Shown one piece after another: positions 17,059 through 26,060 of a stretch of DNA of 64,000 nt. The notes under the pieces are model-generated. The model was not told where the DNA came from. It searched no databases and worked only from the letters and a program-made list of their open reading frames with translations. Numbering within the stretch: the stretch's first letter is position 1; each line of letters begins with the position of its first letter. Source of the stretch: JACMNW01 sp031413495 (lineage in GTDB: Bacteria > Pseudomonadota > Alphaproteobacteria > Rhodobacterales > Rhodobacteraceae); assembly GCA_031413495.1 (NCBI GenBank), contig JANOFE010000030.1, positions 1-64,000 of the forward strand. The letters run 5' to 3'. The position numbers were made by a program, and so were the translations under genes.

Positions 17059-17310
17059 ATGCAAAGTCGCAACAAATTCTTCGATGACATGTCGCAACTG
17101 ATGACTAACGCGATGGGTGTCGCCCAGGGTGCCAAGACCGAGGCAGAGACAGCGATGAAGGGCTTTATCGACCGCTGGATGGCCGACCGTGATTTCGTGA
17201 CCCGCGAAGAATTTGATGCCGTCCGTGCGATGGCCCAAAAAGCGCGTGAAGAAAATGACGCGCTGTCGGCCCGCATTGCAGCGTTGGAAGGCAAGGGCAA
17301 GAAAACCTGA
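17059..17310 (+). CDS. ubiK: Ubiquinone biosynthesis accessory factor UbiK (BMFP domain)
   Basis: An 83-residue coiled-coil protein. The C-terminal half (FVTREEFDAVRAMAQKAREE, then NDALSARIAALEG) is the BMFP trimeric coiled coil, and the N-terminal half is an amphipathic helix (NKFFDDMSQLMTNAMGVAQG). UbiK assists the UbiJ-containing ubiquinone complex in proteobacteria. It is divergent from lgt. GAGGTGATCCT precedes the ATG as a ribosome site. Confidence 0.85.
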   Translation: MQSRNKFFDDMSQLMTNAMGVAQGAKTEAETAMKGFIDRWMADRDFVTREEFDAVRAMAQKAREENDALSARIAALEGKGKKT

Positions 17311-17317
17311 TCCGCCG

Positions 17318-17623
17318 TCACGCCAGCCAGTCTTGGCCGGCAAAGTAAATACGGACGATGCGCATTTCCGTTGGCGTGTATTCGACCAAAAGGGTTGCCT
17401 GCCGCTTGTAAGGAAAGCTGCGCGCGTGATCTGAAAACGGGTGTGATGTGCCGATAACCAATTGGTCGGCGGACAAAACCGTAAGCCACCGTGAAAATGC
17501 ATCCAGCCAGCGCACTGCGAAATCTGGGCCTCTTTCTTCGGCCAGCAAAGCACAACGTCTCGCTACATCCGAATTTGCTTCGAGAGTCAGGATCAAAGTG
17601 CGTGTCGCCGATCCGTCGATCAT
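17318..17623 (-). CDS. parE: RelE/ParE-family toxin
   Basis: A 101-residue toxin of the ParE/RelE fold. The order strand-helix-helix-strand is visible, with ALLAEERGPDFAVRWLDAFS and a C-terminal RIVRIYFAGQDW strand. ParE members poison DNA gyrase and RelE members cut mRNA; sequence alone does not decide, though the partner is ParD-like. The start overlaps the antitoxin stop by 4 bases. The gene is convergent with ubiK, 7 bases away. Confidence 0.8.
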   Translation of the reverse strand: MIDGSATRTLILTLEANSDVARRCALLAEERGPDFAVRWLDAFSRWLTVLSADQLVIGTSHPFSDHARSFPYKRQATLLVEYTPTEMRIVRIYFAGQDWLA

Positions 17624-17877
17624 GCTTTGAGTTTTGCCTTTATGTCAGCGAAGGCCGATTGCGCCGGTACGAATGTTTGTTGCCGCGCGTCCAAACGTTT
17701 GCGGTACGCCAAGAAATCCTGCTCCATCCGCGCTACACTCGGCCCGACGGGTGCATTCAGGAAATCGCGCAGCGCTGACCGGATCACTTCGGACACTGAC
17801 GCATAATCGCCTGTCGCAATGACCGCATCGATCTCGGCCGCGTGCTGATCGGTGAGGCTGATGCTGATATTTTTCAT
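17620..17877 (-). CDS. parD: ParD-family ribbon-helix-helix antitoxin
   Basis: An 85-residue antitoxin. The N-terminal ribbon-helix-helix DNA-binding region reads KNISISLTDQHAAEIDAVIA, then YASVSEVIRSALRDF, and the C-terminal half binds the toxin. It is encoded first and overlaps parE, the usual order. TATGA occurs twice five bases apart upstream (17893-17908), a likely autoregulatory operator. Confidence 0.85.
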   Translation of the reverse strand: MKNISISLTDQHAAEIDAVIATGDYASVSEVIRSALRDFLNAPVGPSVARMEQDFLAYRKRLDARQQTFVPAQSAFADIKAKLKA

Positions 17878-17892
17878 CCCAAATCCTTCGAC

Positions 17893-17908
17893 TATGACTA
17901 AGTATGAT
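17893..17908. promoter_or_regulatory. Candidate ParD operator (TATGA-N5-TATGA)
   Basis: Two TATGA direct repeats five bases apart lie 16-31 bases upstream of the antitoxin start, where ribbon-helix-helix antitoxins normally bind. This is an inference from position and repeat pattern. Confidence 0.3.
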
Positions 17909-18087
17909 TAAATATTGCGTGCGCTGTGGCAGTTGTCCACAGACTTTTTCAAAGAAATCGCTTTACACACTTCCCCTTTAGCCACACCATATCTAGTAAG
18001 GATCACATCTGGTGCCGCTGTGCATTGCCAGATACCCAGCCTATAGTGGGGAATTACCCCAGATGGGCATAATGATGAGGCCGGACC

Positions 18088-18591
18088 ATGCCGTTTTCCG
18101 AGGAATACTTGACGTCGGATGACCTCCATCCGATCGACATCGTCGAGACGCTGGCCGAACACCATGCTTGGGAATTTGACCGCATCACCGATGATCAGAT
18201 TGCCATGTCCGTTGAGGGCCAGTGGCGCACTTATTCGTTAACACTTGCCTGGTCTGCCCAGGACGAAACCCTGCGCCTGATCTGCACGTTCGAGATGGAG
18301 CCGCCACTGGCCCGGATGGCGGAACTTTACGATGTGTTGAACCGCTGCAACGATATGGTCTGGACCGGCGCCTTCACCTATTGGACCGAACAAAAGCTGA
18401 TGGTTTGGCGCTATGGCCTGACGTTGGCGGGGGGGCAAACTGCGGGGCCGGATCAAATTGACCATCTGATTTCATCGGCTGTTTTGGCCGCTGAACGCTT
18501 TTACCCTGCGTTTCAACTGGTTGCATGGGCCGACAAAGCCCCCGCCGACGCCATCAAAGTTGCCATTGCCGAGGCTTACGGGCGCGCATAG
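18088..18591 (+). CDS. YbjN domain-containing protein
   Basis: A 167-residue cytosolic protein of the YbjN family (type III secretion chaperone-like fold). Conserved features are DIVETLAEHHAWEFDR, FEMEPP...LYDVLNRCNDMVWTGAF and a C-terminal helix FYPAFQLVAWADKAP. Homologues affect motility and stress in enterobacteria; the role here is unknown. It lies 32 bases ahead of proC on the same strand and may be cotranscribed. Confidence 0.85.
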   Translation: MPFSEEYLTSDDLHPIDIVETLAEHHAWEFDRITDDQIAMSVEGQWRTYSLTLAWSAQDETLRLICTFEMEPPLARMAELYDVLNRCNDMVWTGAFTYWTEQKLMVWRYGLTLAGGQTAGPDQIDHLISSAVLAAERFYPAFQLVAWADKAPADAIKVAIAEAYGRA

Positions 18592-18623
18592 CCTAGACCC
18601 CAAGGAAACTGCGCGGGTTTGAT

Positions 18624-19436
18624 ATGCAATTAGAACAGGTGGCCCAAAACGGGCTGGTGCTACTGGGCTGTGGCAAAATGGGGTCTGCCATGTTGCAGGG
18701 CTGGCTGGCGGGGGGCTTGCCTGCATCATCGGTCTGGGTGCTGGACCCGCATCCATCAGACTGGCTGATCGCCACGGGCGTGCATTTGAACGCCGCATTG
18801 CCCCAAACCCCCGCCATTGTATTGATCGCGGTGAAGCCGCAGATGATGACGGCAGCCTTGCCTGCCTTGGCGGCACTTGGGGGTGGCGACACTTTATTCC
18901 TGACCATCGCGGCGGGCACCACGATTGCGTATTATGAAAGCGTGCTTGGCGGCCAAACCCCTATCATCCGCGCCATGCCAAACACCCCCGCCGCCGTTGG
19001 CCGCGGCATCAGCGCCATCACCGGCAACGCCCATGCCACCGAGGCAAATATGGCGCTTGCCGAAGCCCTGTTATCCGCCGTGGGCCAGGTTGTGCGCCTT
19101 GATGGCGAACGTCAGATGGATGCCGTCACCGCCGTATCCGGCTCTGGCCCCGCCTATGTCTTTCACCTGATCGAGGCGTTGGCCGCCGCAGGCGAGGCGG
19201 AAGGTCTGCCCGCCGCCATGGCCATGCAGCTGGCGCGCGCTACGGTCACCGGGGCAGGCGAACTGGCGCATCTGGCCCCCGAATCCGCGGCTCAGTTGCG
19301 CATCAACGTGACCTCCCCGGCTGGCACCACCGCCGCCGCACTGAATGTGCTGATGGACCCTGACACTGGTTTGTCCCCGCTGCTGCGCCGCGCGGTAAAG
19401 GCCGCCGCCGACCGGGGCCGGGAGCTTGGGTTATGA
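18624..19436 (+). CDS. proC: Pyrroline-5-carboxylate reductase
   Basis: The last enzyme of proline synthesis, reducing pyrroline-5-carboxylate with NAD(P)H. The 270-residue protein has the Rossmann motif LLGCGKMGSAML, the RAMPNTPAAVGRG segment and the C-terminal signature TAVSGSGPAYVFHLIEAL. Its stop overlaps the csaA start by 4 bases, and csaA overlaps the next gene, giving a three-gene coupled operon. Confidence 0.95.
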   Translation: MQLEQVAQNGLVLLGCGKMGSAMLQGWLAGGLPASSVWVLDPHPSDWLIATGVHLNAALPQTPAIVLIAVKPQMMTAALPALAALGGGDTLFLTIAAGTTIAYYESVLGGQTPIIRAMPNTPAAVGRGISAITGNAHATEANMALAEALLSAVGQVVRLDGERQMDAVTAVSGSGPAYVFHLIEALAAAGEAEGLPAAMAMQLARATVTGAGELAHLAPESAAQLRINVTSPAGTTAAALNVLMDPDTGLSPLLRRAVKAAADRGRELGL

Positions 19437-19765
19437 TCACTTACGCCGATTTTGACGCGGTCGATATTCGCGTGGGCACCATCACCCGCGCCGAACCCTA
19501 TCCCGAGGCGCGCAAACCCGCGATCAAGCTTTGGGTCGATTTTGGCGGCGATATTGGTGAAAAACGCTCATCCGCGCAAATCACGCAGTATTATACGCCC
19601 GAAAGCCTGATCGGAAAACAGGTGCTGGCTGTGGTCAACTTTCCCCCCCGCCAAATCGGCAAGGTCTTGTCTGAAGTGCTGGTTCTGGGCATGCCTGATG
19701 CGGGCGGCGAGGTGGTTCTGGTGCGCCCTGACTTACCCGTGCCCAACGGGGGAAAGCTGTTTTGA
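19433..19765 (+). CDS. csaA: tRNA-binding domain protein CsaA
   Basis: A 110-residue OB-fold protein. CsaA dimers bind tRNA and show chaperone activity towards secreted proteins in Bacillus. The motifs DIRVGTITRAEPYPEARKPA, KRSSAQITQYYTPE and NFPPRQIGKVLSEVLVLG are characteristic. It lies between proC and a dehydrogenase with 4-base overlaps at both ends. Confidence 0.92.
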   Translation: MITYADFDAVDIRVGTITRAEPYPEARKPAIKLWVDFGGDIGEKRSSAQITQYYTPESLIGKQVLAVVNFPPRQIGKVLSEVLVLGMPDAGGEVVLVRPDLPVPNGGKLF

Positions 19766-20715
19766 AGCGCCTGCTTCTTATCACCCGACCCTTGCCCGAC
19801 AAGGTGGTTGATGCCGCGCGCCTGCATTTCGACGTAACCCTGCGCCGCGAAACCTCGCCGCTTTCCGCCGATGAATTGCGCGCCGCCCTGCGCGATTATG
19901 ACGCCGTGCTGCCCACGCTGGGTGACCGGTTTGATGCAGCCGTGTTTGCCGATAGCCCGCACCCGCGCGCCAGACTACTGGCCAATTTCGGGGTGGGCTA
20001 TAACCACATTGATGCAAGTGCCGCCAAAGCCGCCGGTGTTGTGGTGTCAAACACCCCCGGTGCGGTGACCGACGCCACCGCCGATATCGCGCTGATGCTG
20101 ATGCTGATGACCGCGCGCCGGGCAGGCGAAGGCGAACGCTTGGTGCGGGCCGGGCAATGGGCAGGTTGGCACCCGACGCAGTTGTTGGGCAGCCACGTGA
20201 CCGGGGCATCTGTCGGCATCATCGGCATGGGCCGCATCGGGCGGGCCATCGCGCGGCGGTGTCATTTCGGGTTTGGGATGCAGGTGCTGTTTCACAACCG
20301 ATCCCCGCTTGCCGACATCGGTTTGCCCGCACAGCAGGTCACGCTTGCACAGGCGATGGCCGCCGATTTCGTGGTTGTCGCTGTGCCCGGCGGCCCCGCC
20401 ACCCACCATTTGATCAACGCGGCTGCCTTTGCCGCCATGCGCAAACACGGCCATTTCATCAATATCTCGCGCGGCGAAGTGGTGGATGAGACGGCATTGA
20501 TTGCTGCCCTGACGCGGGGACAAATTGCTGGTGCCGGGCTTGATGTCTACGAATTTGAACCCCGCATTCCCGCCGCCCTGATGGCACTAGAAAACGTTAC
20601 CCTGTTGCCGCATCTGGGCACCGCCGCGCTGACTGTGCGCACGGATATGGGCATGATGGCGGTGGACAATCTGATTGCGTTTATTGAGGGGCGCGATCCG
20701 CCCAACCGGGTGTAG
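19762..20715 (+). CDS. D-isomer-specific 2-hydroxyacid dehydrogenase
   Basis: A 317-residue NAD(P)-dependent oxidoreductase, probably a glyoxylate/hydroxypyruvate reductase type. The NAD motif is GIIGMGRIGRAIAR. The catalytic Arg is in NISRGEVVDETAL, Glu in EFEPRIP and His in LLPHLGTA. The catalytic-domain segment NFGVGYNHID is also typical. The exact substrate is not fixed by sequence. Translation is coupled to csaA. Confidence 0.88.
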   Translation: MKRLLLITRPLPDKVVDAARLHFDVTLRRETSPLSADELRAALRDYDAVLPTLGDRFDAAVFADSPHPRARLLANFGVGYNHIDASAAKAAGVVVSNTPGAVTDATADIALMLMLMTARRAGEGERLVRAGQWAGWHPTQLLGSHVTGASVGIIGMGRIGRAIARRCHFGFGMQVLFHNRSPLADIGLPAQQVTLAQAMAADFVVVAVPGGPATHHLINAAAFAAMRKHGHFINISRGEVVDETALIAALTRGQIAGAGLDVYEFEPRIPAALMALENVTLLPHLGTAALTVRTDMGMMAVDNLIAFIEGRDPPNRV

Positions 20716-20736
20716 GGCTATGGATTTCCTGTTCGC

Positions 20737-20796
20737 AAAAATACTCCCGCCGGAGGCATCGGTTGCAGGGGCCGGGTGCCTCCGGCGGGGATATTT
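20737..20796. repeat. Large imperfect palindrome (CCGCCGGAGGC type)
   Basis: AAATACTCCCGCCGGAGGCA (20738-20757) is matched by the complement of TGCCTCCGGCGGGGATATTT (20777-20796), 18 of 20 positions, around a 19-base loop. It sits between the dehydrogenase and sulfotransferase genes. It resembles intergenic palindromes I recall from roseobacters. It could act as a terminator but has no T-run. Confidence 0.55.
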
Positions 20797-20823
20797 AGAA
20801 ACAGATGAAACGCAAGTGATGCC

Positions 20824-21492
20824 ATGATCATCTCATACGGGCGGCGTTTCATCTTTGTGCACATCCCGAAAACCGGCGGCACGGCATTGGCGACGGCGCT
20901 GGAGGCGCGGGCACAAAAAGATGATATCCTGATCGGCGATACGCAAAAGGCGCGGGCAAGGAAGGGTCGGTTGGCGGGGGTAAAGTCGGCGGGGCGGCTG
21001 TGGAAACATTCAACACTGGCGGATATTGCGGGTTTGGTGACGGACCCCGAAATCGCTGATTTCTTCACCCTGACATTGGTGCGCAATCCGTGGGATCGGA
21101 TGGTCAGTTATTATCATTGGTTGCGGGCGCAATCCTTTGCGCACCCTGCCGTCGGGTTGGCGAAAGCCAAGGATTTTTCAGGCTTTCTGAATCATCCACA
21201 GACCCAGACCAACCTACAGCTTTGGCCTTACGCCGCCTATATGCGCGACGGGGCCGGGGTTGAACGTTGCACGTTATTTGCCCGGCTGGAGCATCTGAAC
21301 ACAGATATTGCCCCGTTTGAGGCGCATCTTGGCTTTCGCGTGATGCCGTTGGCGCAGGTCAACGCGTCCGGTCGTGACAGGGATTGGCGGGGGTATTATT
21401 CCGATGCTGACGCGGCATTGATCAGCGATCTTGCAGCCGAGGATATCGCCCGGTTTGGCTATGGGTTTGACGATGGCGCTGTGGTGGGGTGA
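20824..21492 (+). CDS. Sulfotransferase family 2 domain protein
   Basis: A 222-residue PAPS-dependent sulfotransferase-like protein. The 5'-phosphosulfate loop is FVHIPKTGGTALA near the N-terminus, and the 3'-phosphate site is LTLVRNPWDRMVSYYHWL. The acceptor, perhaps a surface carbohydrate, is unknown. PAPS would come from the bifunctional enzyme at 9930-11636. The stop lies inside the first of two 15-base direct repeats (21486-21500 and 21521-21535). Confidence 0.88.
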   Translation: MIISYGRRFIFVHIPKTGGTALATALEARAQKDDILIGDTQKARARKGRLAGVKSAGRLWKHSTLADIAGLVTDPEIADFFTLTLVRNPWDRMVSYYHWLRAQSFAHPAVGLAKAKDFSGFLNHPQTQTNLQLWPYAAYMRDGAGVERCTLFARLEHLNTDIAPFEAHLGFRVMPLAQVNASGRDRDWRGYYSDADAALISDLAAEDIARFGYGFDDGAVVG

Positions 21493-21535
21493 CCCCCGCC
21501 GCTACATTGCCCCGCAGGGCGGGGTGACCCCCGCC
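21486..21535. repeat. 15-base direct repeat with hairpin in a convergent gap
   Basis: GGGGTGACCCCCGCC occurs at 21486-21500, covering the sulfotransferase stop codon, and again at 21521-21535. Between them CCCCGC/GCGGGG forms a hairpin. It lies between the convergent sulfotransferase and fadJ ends and may work as a transcription barrier for both. Confidence 0.45.
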
Positions 21536-21542
21536 ATGATTA

Positions 21543-23735
21543 TCACGCCGCCCTCTTTTGCACCCCGAAACGGCCATAGAAACTATCGCCCGTCGCCGCC
21601 ATATCGCGCAGCAGCTTTGGTGTGGCGAACCGCTGACCATGGCGGGCAGTCAGCGCATCGCAAATCTCGACCGCCTTTGCCGCGCCAAGCATATCGAGCC
21701 AACTAAACGGCCCACCGGACCACGGCGCAAAGCCCCAGCCTAAGATTGCCCCGACATCGCCTTCACGGATATCGGTTAGCACGCCATCTTCCAACGCGCG
21801 TACAGCCTCCAGCACTTGGGCCATCATCAAGCGATGCTGAACATCTGTTAGGTTTGGCTGCAGGTCCGCCACCGGGTAGGCCGCGTCCAACCCATCCCAC
21901 AGCGTCTCGCGCTTGCCGTCTGCGTCATAGGTGTAAAACCCGGCCTTGGATTTCTTGCCCAAACGGCCCTGATCGGCCATCGCAAACAGCACGGTATCAA
22001 CGGCAGCATCGGGGTAGGCATCGCCCATCGCAAGCTTTGTCGCCTTGGCAATTTTCACACCCAGATCAATCGACGTCTCATCCACCAGTTGCAGCGGCCC
22101 CAGCGGCATGCCGACCAGCTTGGCAGCATTTTCGATCAGCACCGGTTCCACCCCTTCGGCAACCATGCGGATGCCTTCGTTGATATAAGGAATGATGCAG
22201 CGGTTGGCGTAAAAGAACCGCGCATCATGCACGACGATCGGTGTTTTTCGAATTTGTCGCACGAAATCAAGCGCTTTTGCAACGGCCACGTCGCCGGTTG
22301 CCTTGCCGCGAATGATCTCGACCAGATTCATCTTATCGACGGGTGAGAAGAAATGAATGCCGATGTACTGATCTGGCCGTGCGCTTGCCTGTGCCAAATC
22401 CGTAATCGGCAGAGTAGAGGTGTTGGAGGCAAAGATGCAATTGCGGCCCACCGCAGCCTCGACGCGCGCGGTGACGTCCGCCTTTACCTTCATATCTTCA
22501 AACACCGCCTCGACGATCAAATCACAGCCCGCAAGCGCCGCATAATCCGTCGTAGCATGGATCCGCGCCAGCACTTCGTCCTTCTTTTCTGCGGTCACTT
22601 TGCGGCGCGCAATGCCTTTGTCCAGCAAGCCTTCGGAATAAGCACGGCCCCGATCCGCCGCATCCTGTGCCGCATCAATCAGCACCACCTCAATGCCCGC
22701 ATTGGCCGCCACATAGGCAATCCCGGCCCCCATCATGCCCGCGCCGATGATGCCCACGCGCTTTACCGACTGATCGGTTACATTGGGTCGATTTGCCCCT
22801 TTTTCGAGCGCCTCTTTGTTGATGAACAAGCTGCGGATCATCGCAGAGGATGAAGGATTCATCAAAACAGAGGTGAACCACCGCGCCTCGATCTTCAGCG
22901 CCACATCAAACGGCACCAAGGCCCCTTCATACACCGCCGACAGAAGTGCCTTGGCGGCAGGATAAACCCCCATGGTTTTTGAATGCACCATAGCGGATGC
23001 GCCAACAAAGGTCATGAACCCCGCCGGTTGGTAAGGCGTGCCACCGGGCATTTTATAGCCCTTGGCATCCCAAGGTTTTACAATATCGGCCTCCGTCGCG
23101 GCCAAAACCCATTCCTTGGCGCGCGCCAGCAGCGCCTCGGGTGCCACCACCTCATCAATCAAACCACCGGCTTTCGCGCCTTTCGGGTCGCTTAACTTGC
23201 CTTCCAGCAAATAGGGTGCCGCCATCATCATGCCCATTTTCCGCACCAAGCGCGTGGTGCCCCCAGCACCGGGAAAAATGCCAACCATAATCTCTGGCAA
23301 ACCGATCTTGGCCTTTGGGTTATCGGCGGCAATGATCCGGTGGCAGGCCAGCGGAATTTCCAGACCAATCCCCAGCGCCGTGCCCGGCAATGCTGCCACA
23401 ATCGGCTTGCCGCCTGTCATCGTCTTGGGGTCTGCCCCGGCCCGTTCAATCTTGCGCAGAATGGCATGCATGCCCATCACACCGTCAAAAATGCCCTGCG
23501 CGCCGCCGGCATCCCGCATTGCAGCGATCACATTCAGATCCATACCGCCCGCGAAATCTTTCTTACCGCTGGTGATGATCACGCCCTTCACGGCTGCGTC
23601 CGCCAACGCGCGGTCAATCAAGCCGTCAAGTTCTACGAACCCGGCTTGGCTCATCACGTTCATGGATTTTCCCGGAAGGTCCCAGGCAATTGTCGCTACG
23701 CCATCGGTATCTACGCTATAGATAAAATCGGTCAT
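21543..23735 (-). CDS. fadJ: Fatty-acid oxidation multifunctional enzyme (enoyl-CoA hydratase / 3-hydroxyacyl-CoA dehydrogenase)
   Basis: A 730-residue alpha subunit of beta-oxidation. The N-terminal crotonase domain (about 1-190, with FAGGMDLNVI and EIMVGIFPGAGGTTRLV) hydrates enoyl-CoA. The C-terminal dehydrogenase opens with GIIGAGMMGAGIAYVAANAG and contains NTSTLPITDLA and HFFSPVDKMNLVEII. The length and order match FadB/FadJ. It is the last gene of the minus-strand block that includes the thiolase and acyl-CoA dehydrogenase, and its start overlaps the cupin gene's stop by 4 bases. Confidence 0.95.
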   Translation of the reverse strand: MTDFIYSVDTDGVATIAWDLPGKSMNVMSQAGFVELDGLIDRALADAAVKGVIITSGKKDFAGGMDLNVIAAMRDAGGAQGIFDGVMGMHAILRKIERAGADPKTMTGGKPIVAALPGTALGIGLEIPLACHRIIAADNPKAKIGLPEIMVGIFPGAGGTTRLVRKMGMMMAAPYLLEGKLSDPKGAKAGGLIDEVVAPEALLARAKEWVLAATEADIVKPWDAKGYKMPGGTPYQPAGFMTFVGASAMVHSKTMGVYPAAKALLSAVYEGALVPFDVALKIEARWFTSVLMNPSSSAMIRSLFINKEALEKGANRPNVTDQSVKRVGIIGAGMMGAGIAYVAANAGIEVVLIDAAQDAADRGRAYSEGLLDKGIARRKVTAEKKDEVLARIHATTDYAALAGCDLIVEAVFEDMKVKADVTARVEAAVGRNCIFASNTSTLPITDLAQASARPDQYIGIHFFSPVDKMNLVEIIRGKATGDVAVAKALDFVRQIRKTPIVVHDARFFYANRCIIPYINEGIRMVAEGVEPVLIENAAKLVGMPLGPLQLVDETSIDLGVKIAKATKLAMGDAYPDAAVDTVLFAMADQGRLGKKSKAGFYTYDADGKRETLWDGLDAAYPVADLQPNLTDVQHRLMMAQVLEAVRALEDGVLTDIREGDVGAILGWGFAPWSGGPFSWLDMLGAAKAVEICDALTARHGQRFATPKLLRDMAATGDSFYGRFGVQKRAA

Positions 23736-24205
23736 GTTTTCCTCCGGTATTCGGTGCCGTCTTTGTAGGTGAACCGATGCACGCCCCCCGCCACATGGAC
23801 TTGAAGGTCAATATCGGAATAGGTCGCAGTTTCCGCTTGGGCTTTGGTGCCCACCACCAGAAACCGCGCCTCAGCATCTGTATGGTTGATAAAGCAATGC
23901 CCATCCGGCACGCCCGCCGGAAAGGCCGCACAATCGCCCGCCTGCATGATCGTCGGGCCAGCATCCTGCATCATGGTGCATTCGCCTTCGGTGATCATCA
24001 CGAATTCATCTTCGTGCAAATGCCAGTGCCGCATCGACGATTTCGTCCCCGGTCCCAGAATGACAATGTTCACCCCGAATTGCGTCAACCCGCCAGCATC
24101 GCCCAACCGCAAGCTGGACCGCCCCTTCACCTCGGCGTCATACGGCGGCGGGTAAATTGTGCCCGATTTAACCGGCACTTTTGTCAGATCAAGTTTAGGC
24201 ATCAC
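23732..24205 (-). CDS. Cupin-domain protein within the beta-oxidation block
   Basis: A 157-residue single-domain cupin. The metal motif is complete: HWHLHEDEFVMITEGECTMM, then AGDCAAFPAGVPDGHCFIN. It is coupled by 4-base overlaps both to fadA upstream and to fadJ downstream, so it is part of the operon. Its role in fatty-acid use is unknown. An ATG one codon in is an equally good start. Confidence 0.85.
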   Translation of the reverse strand: MMPKLDLTKVPVKSGTIYPPPYDAEVKGRSSLRLGDAGGLTQFGVNIVILGPGTKSSMRHWHLHEDEFVMITEGECTMMQDAGPTIMQAGDCAAFPAGVPDGHCFINHTDAEARFLVVGTKAQAETATYSDIDLQVHVAGGVHRFTYKDGTEYRRKT

Positions 24206-25413
24206 ACCCTCTCAATAATCGTGGCGGCCCCCATGCCGGATGCGATGCACAGGGTGGCAAGGCCCATGCCTTTGCCGGACCGTTCCAATTCATCAAGCAA
24301 GGTGCCGATGATGATGGCCCCGGTGGCCCCAAGCGGATGCCCCATGGCGATGGACCCGCCGTTGACGTTGACCAAGGCAGGATCAACATTGAACGCCTGC
24401 TGAAAGCGCAGGACAACTGCGGCAAATGCCTCGTTCACCTCGAACAGGTCGATATCTGTTATGCTCATCCCATTGTCGCGCAGGATCTTTTCGGTCACTG
24501 GCACCGGTCCGGTCAACATGATGGTGGGGTCCGTGCCGATCTTTGCCGTGGCCCGAATACGCGCGCGGGGTGTCAGGCCATGACGGATGCCAAACTCCTT
24601 GTTGCCGATCAGAACTGCCGCAGCGCCATCGACGATCCCCGATGAATTCCCAGCATGGTGGATGTGGTCAATCCGCGCCAAATGCGGGTATTTCATCATG
24701 GCGATCTTGTCGAAACCGGGCATCACCTCGCCCATATCTTTGAACGCGGGCTTTAGGCCACCAAGGCTTTGCATGTCGGTCTGCGGCCGCATGTATTCGT
24801 CATGCGCCAGCATCGCCAAACCGTTCTGATCGTGAATGGTGATCACCGATTTGGCAAAGCGCCCCTCTTTCCACGCCAGTGCCGCGCGGCGTTGCGATTC
24901 CACCGCCAACAAATCAGCGTCATCGCGTGAAAAGCCGTATTCCGTGGCAATAATATCCGCCGAAATGCCCTGTGGCACGAAATAGGTCTTCATCGCAAGC
25001 GACGGGTCCACCGCAATGGCGGCGCCATCAGACCCCATGGCAACCCGGCCCATCATCTCGACCCCGCCCGCGATATACGCATCGCCAGCCCCACCACGCA
25101 CCTGATTGGCGGCGATGTTCACCGCCTCCATGCCGGACGCACAAAAACGGTTGATGGCCAGACCGGGGATCGACTCGTCCAGATCAGATGCCAACACGGC
25201 AGACCGTGCCAGGCAGCCGCCCTGTTCGCCCACTTGGGTAACATTGCCCCAGATCACATCTTCCACGGCATGGCCTTCCAAGCCATTGCGCGCCTTCACG
25301 GCGTTCAGGACGCGTGCCGACAGGGCGACCGAGGTCAGCTCGTGCAAGCTGCCATCGGCGCGGCCCTTGCCACGCGGGGAACGGACGGCGTCGTAAATAT
25401 AAGCGTCTTGCAT
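24202..25413 (-). CDS. fadA: Acetyl-CoA C-acyltransferase (3-ketoacyl-CoA thiolase)
   Basis: A 403-residue thiolase that performs the last step of beta-oxidation, releasing acetyl-CoA. The nucleophile Cys is in NRFCASGMEAV, the His is in GGSIAMGHPLGATGA, and the second Cys is in TLCIASGMG. I choose the ATG at 25413 because AAGGAG lies seven bases upstream; the longer frame starts at 25428 inside that ribosome site. It is coupled to the following cupin gene. Confidence 0.95.
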   Translation of the reverse strand: MQDAYIYDAVRSPRGKGRADGSLHELTSVALSARVLNAVKARNGLEGHAVEDVIWGNVTQVGEQGGCLARSAVLASDLDESIPGLAINRFCASGMEAVNIAANQVRGGAGDAYIAGGVEMMGRVAMGSDGAAIAVDPSLAMKTYFVPQGISADIIATEYGFSRDDADLLAVESQRRAALAWKEGRFAKSVITIHDQNGLAMLAHDEYMRPQTDMQSLGGLKPAFKDMGEVMPGFDKIAMMKYPHLARIDHIHHAGNSSGIVDGAAAVLIGNKEFGIRHGLTPRARIRATAKIGTDPTIMLTGPVPVTEKILRDNGMSITDIDLFEVNEAFAAVVLRFQQAFNVDPALVNVNGGSIAMGHPLGATGAIIIGTLLDELERSGKGMGLATLCIASGMGAATIIERV

Positions 25414-25424
25414 CGTGGTCTCCT

Positions 25425-26060
25425 TCAAGCCCGATCAGCGGGTGAACCGGGCATCATGTCATAGGGGGGTTTCCAGCCGGGTGTGGATGCGATGGCATCC
25501 AGCCAGCGGTCGATATGGGGCCAATCGGTGCGGTCAAACCCGTAGGGTTCGGGATAGTAAAGATACCCGCAGCAGGAAAGATCGGCGATGGTCATCGACG
25601 CCCCCGCCACCCAGGTATGATTGGTCAAATGGTCGTTCAGCACGGTATAGGCGGCCTTCAGCCGCGCCTGCAGGAAGGGAATAACCCCCACCGGGCGTTT
25701 GGCCTCTGCCAGAAAATTGCCCAAAAACCGCGTCGTCCCGATGGGGCCGGAAAGTTTATGATTGTCCCAGAACATCCAACGCAAAATCTCTCGCCGCTCT
25801 GCTGCGGATTTACCACCCAACTTGCCGGATTTTGAACTGATGTAATCCAGGATCACACCCGATTGTGTCAAGGTCGTCTCGCCGTCCACCAACACCGGCA
25901 CTTCGCCCATCGGGTTGATCGCGCGGAACGCAGGGCTGCGCGCCTCGCCATTGAAGAAATCAACAAAAACCGGCTCCCATTCCACATTTGCGAAAGTCAG
26001 CGCCAAGGCAACCTTGTACGCGTTCCCTGACTCACCAAAGCAGTAAAGTTTCATCGTCAT
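25425..26060 (-). CDS. Glutathione S-transferase family protein
   Basis: A 211-residue cytosolic GST. The thioredoxin-like N-terminal domain (MKLYCFGESGNAYKVALAL, NPMGEVPVL, LTQSGVILDYI) binds glutathione and a helical C-terminal domain follows (GASMTIADLSCCGYLYY). The substrate is unknown. It lies in the same direction as fadA, 12 bases upstream of it. Two possible ATG starts are six bases apart (26060, 26054). Confidence 0.9.
   Translation of the reverse strand: MTMKLYCFGESGNAYKVALALTFANVEWEPVFVDFFNGEARSPAFRAINPMGEVPVLVDGETTLTQSGVILDYISSKSGKLGGKSAAERREILRWMFWDNHKLSGPIGTTRFLGNFLAEAKRPVGVIPFLQARLKAAYTVLNDHLTNHTWVAGASMTIADLSCCGYLYYPEPYGFDRTDWPHIDRWLDAIASTPGWKPPYDMMPGSPADRA

Noticed and set aside
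17949..17957. TTGTCCACA-like DnaA box near the ParDE genes
   Set aside because: A single imperfect box within a 6-bp hairpin; no cluster, no origin genes nearby.
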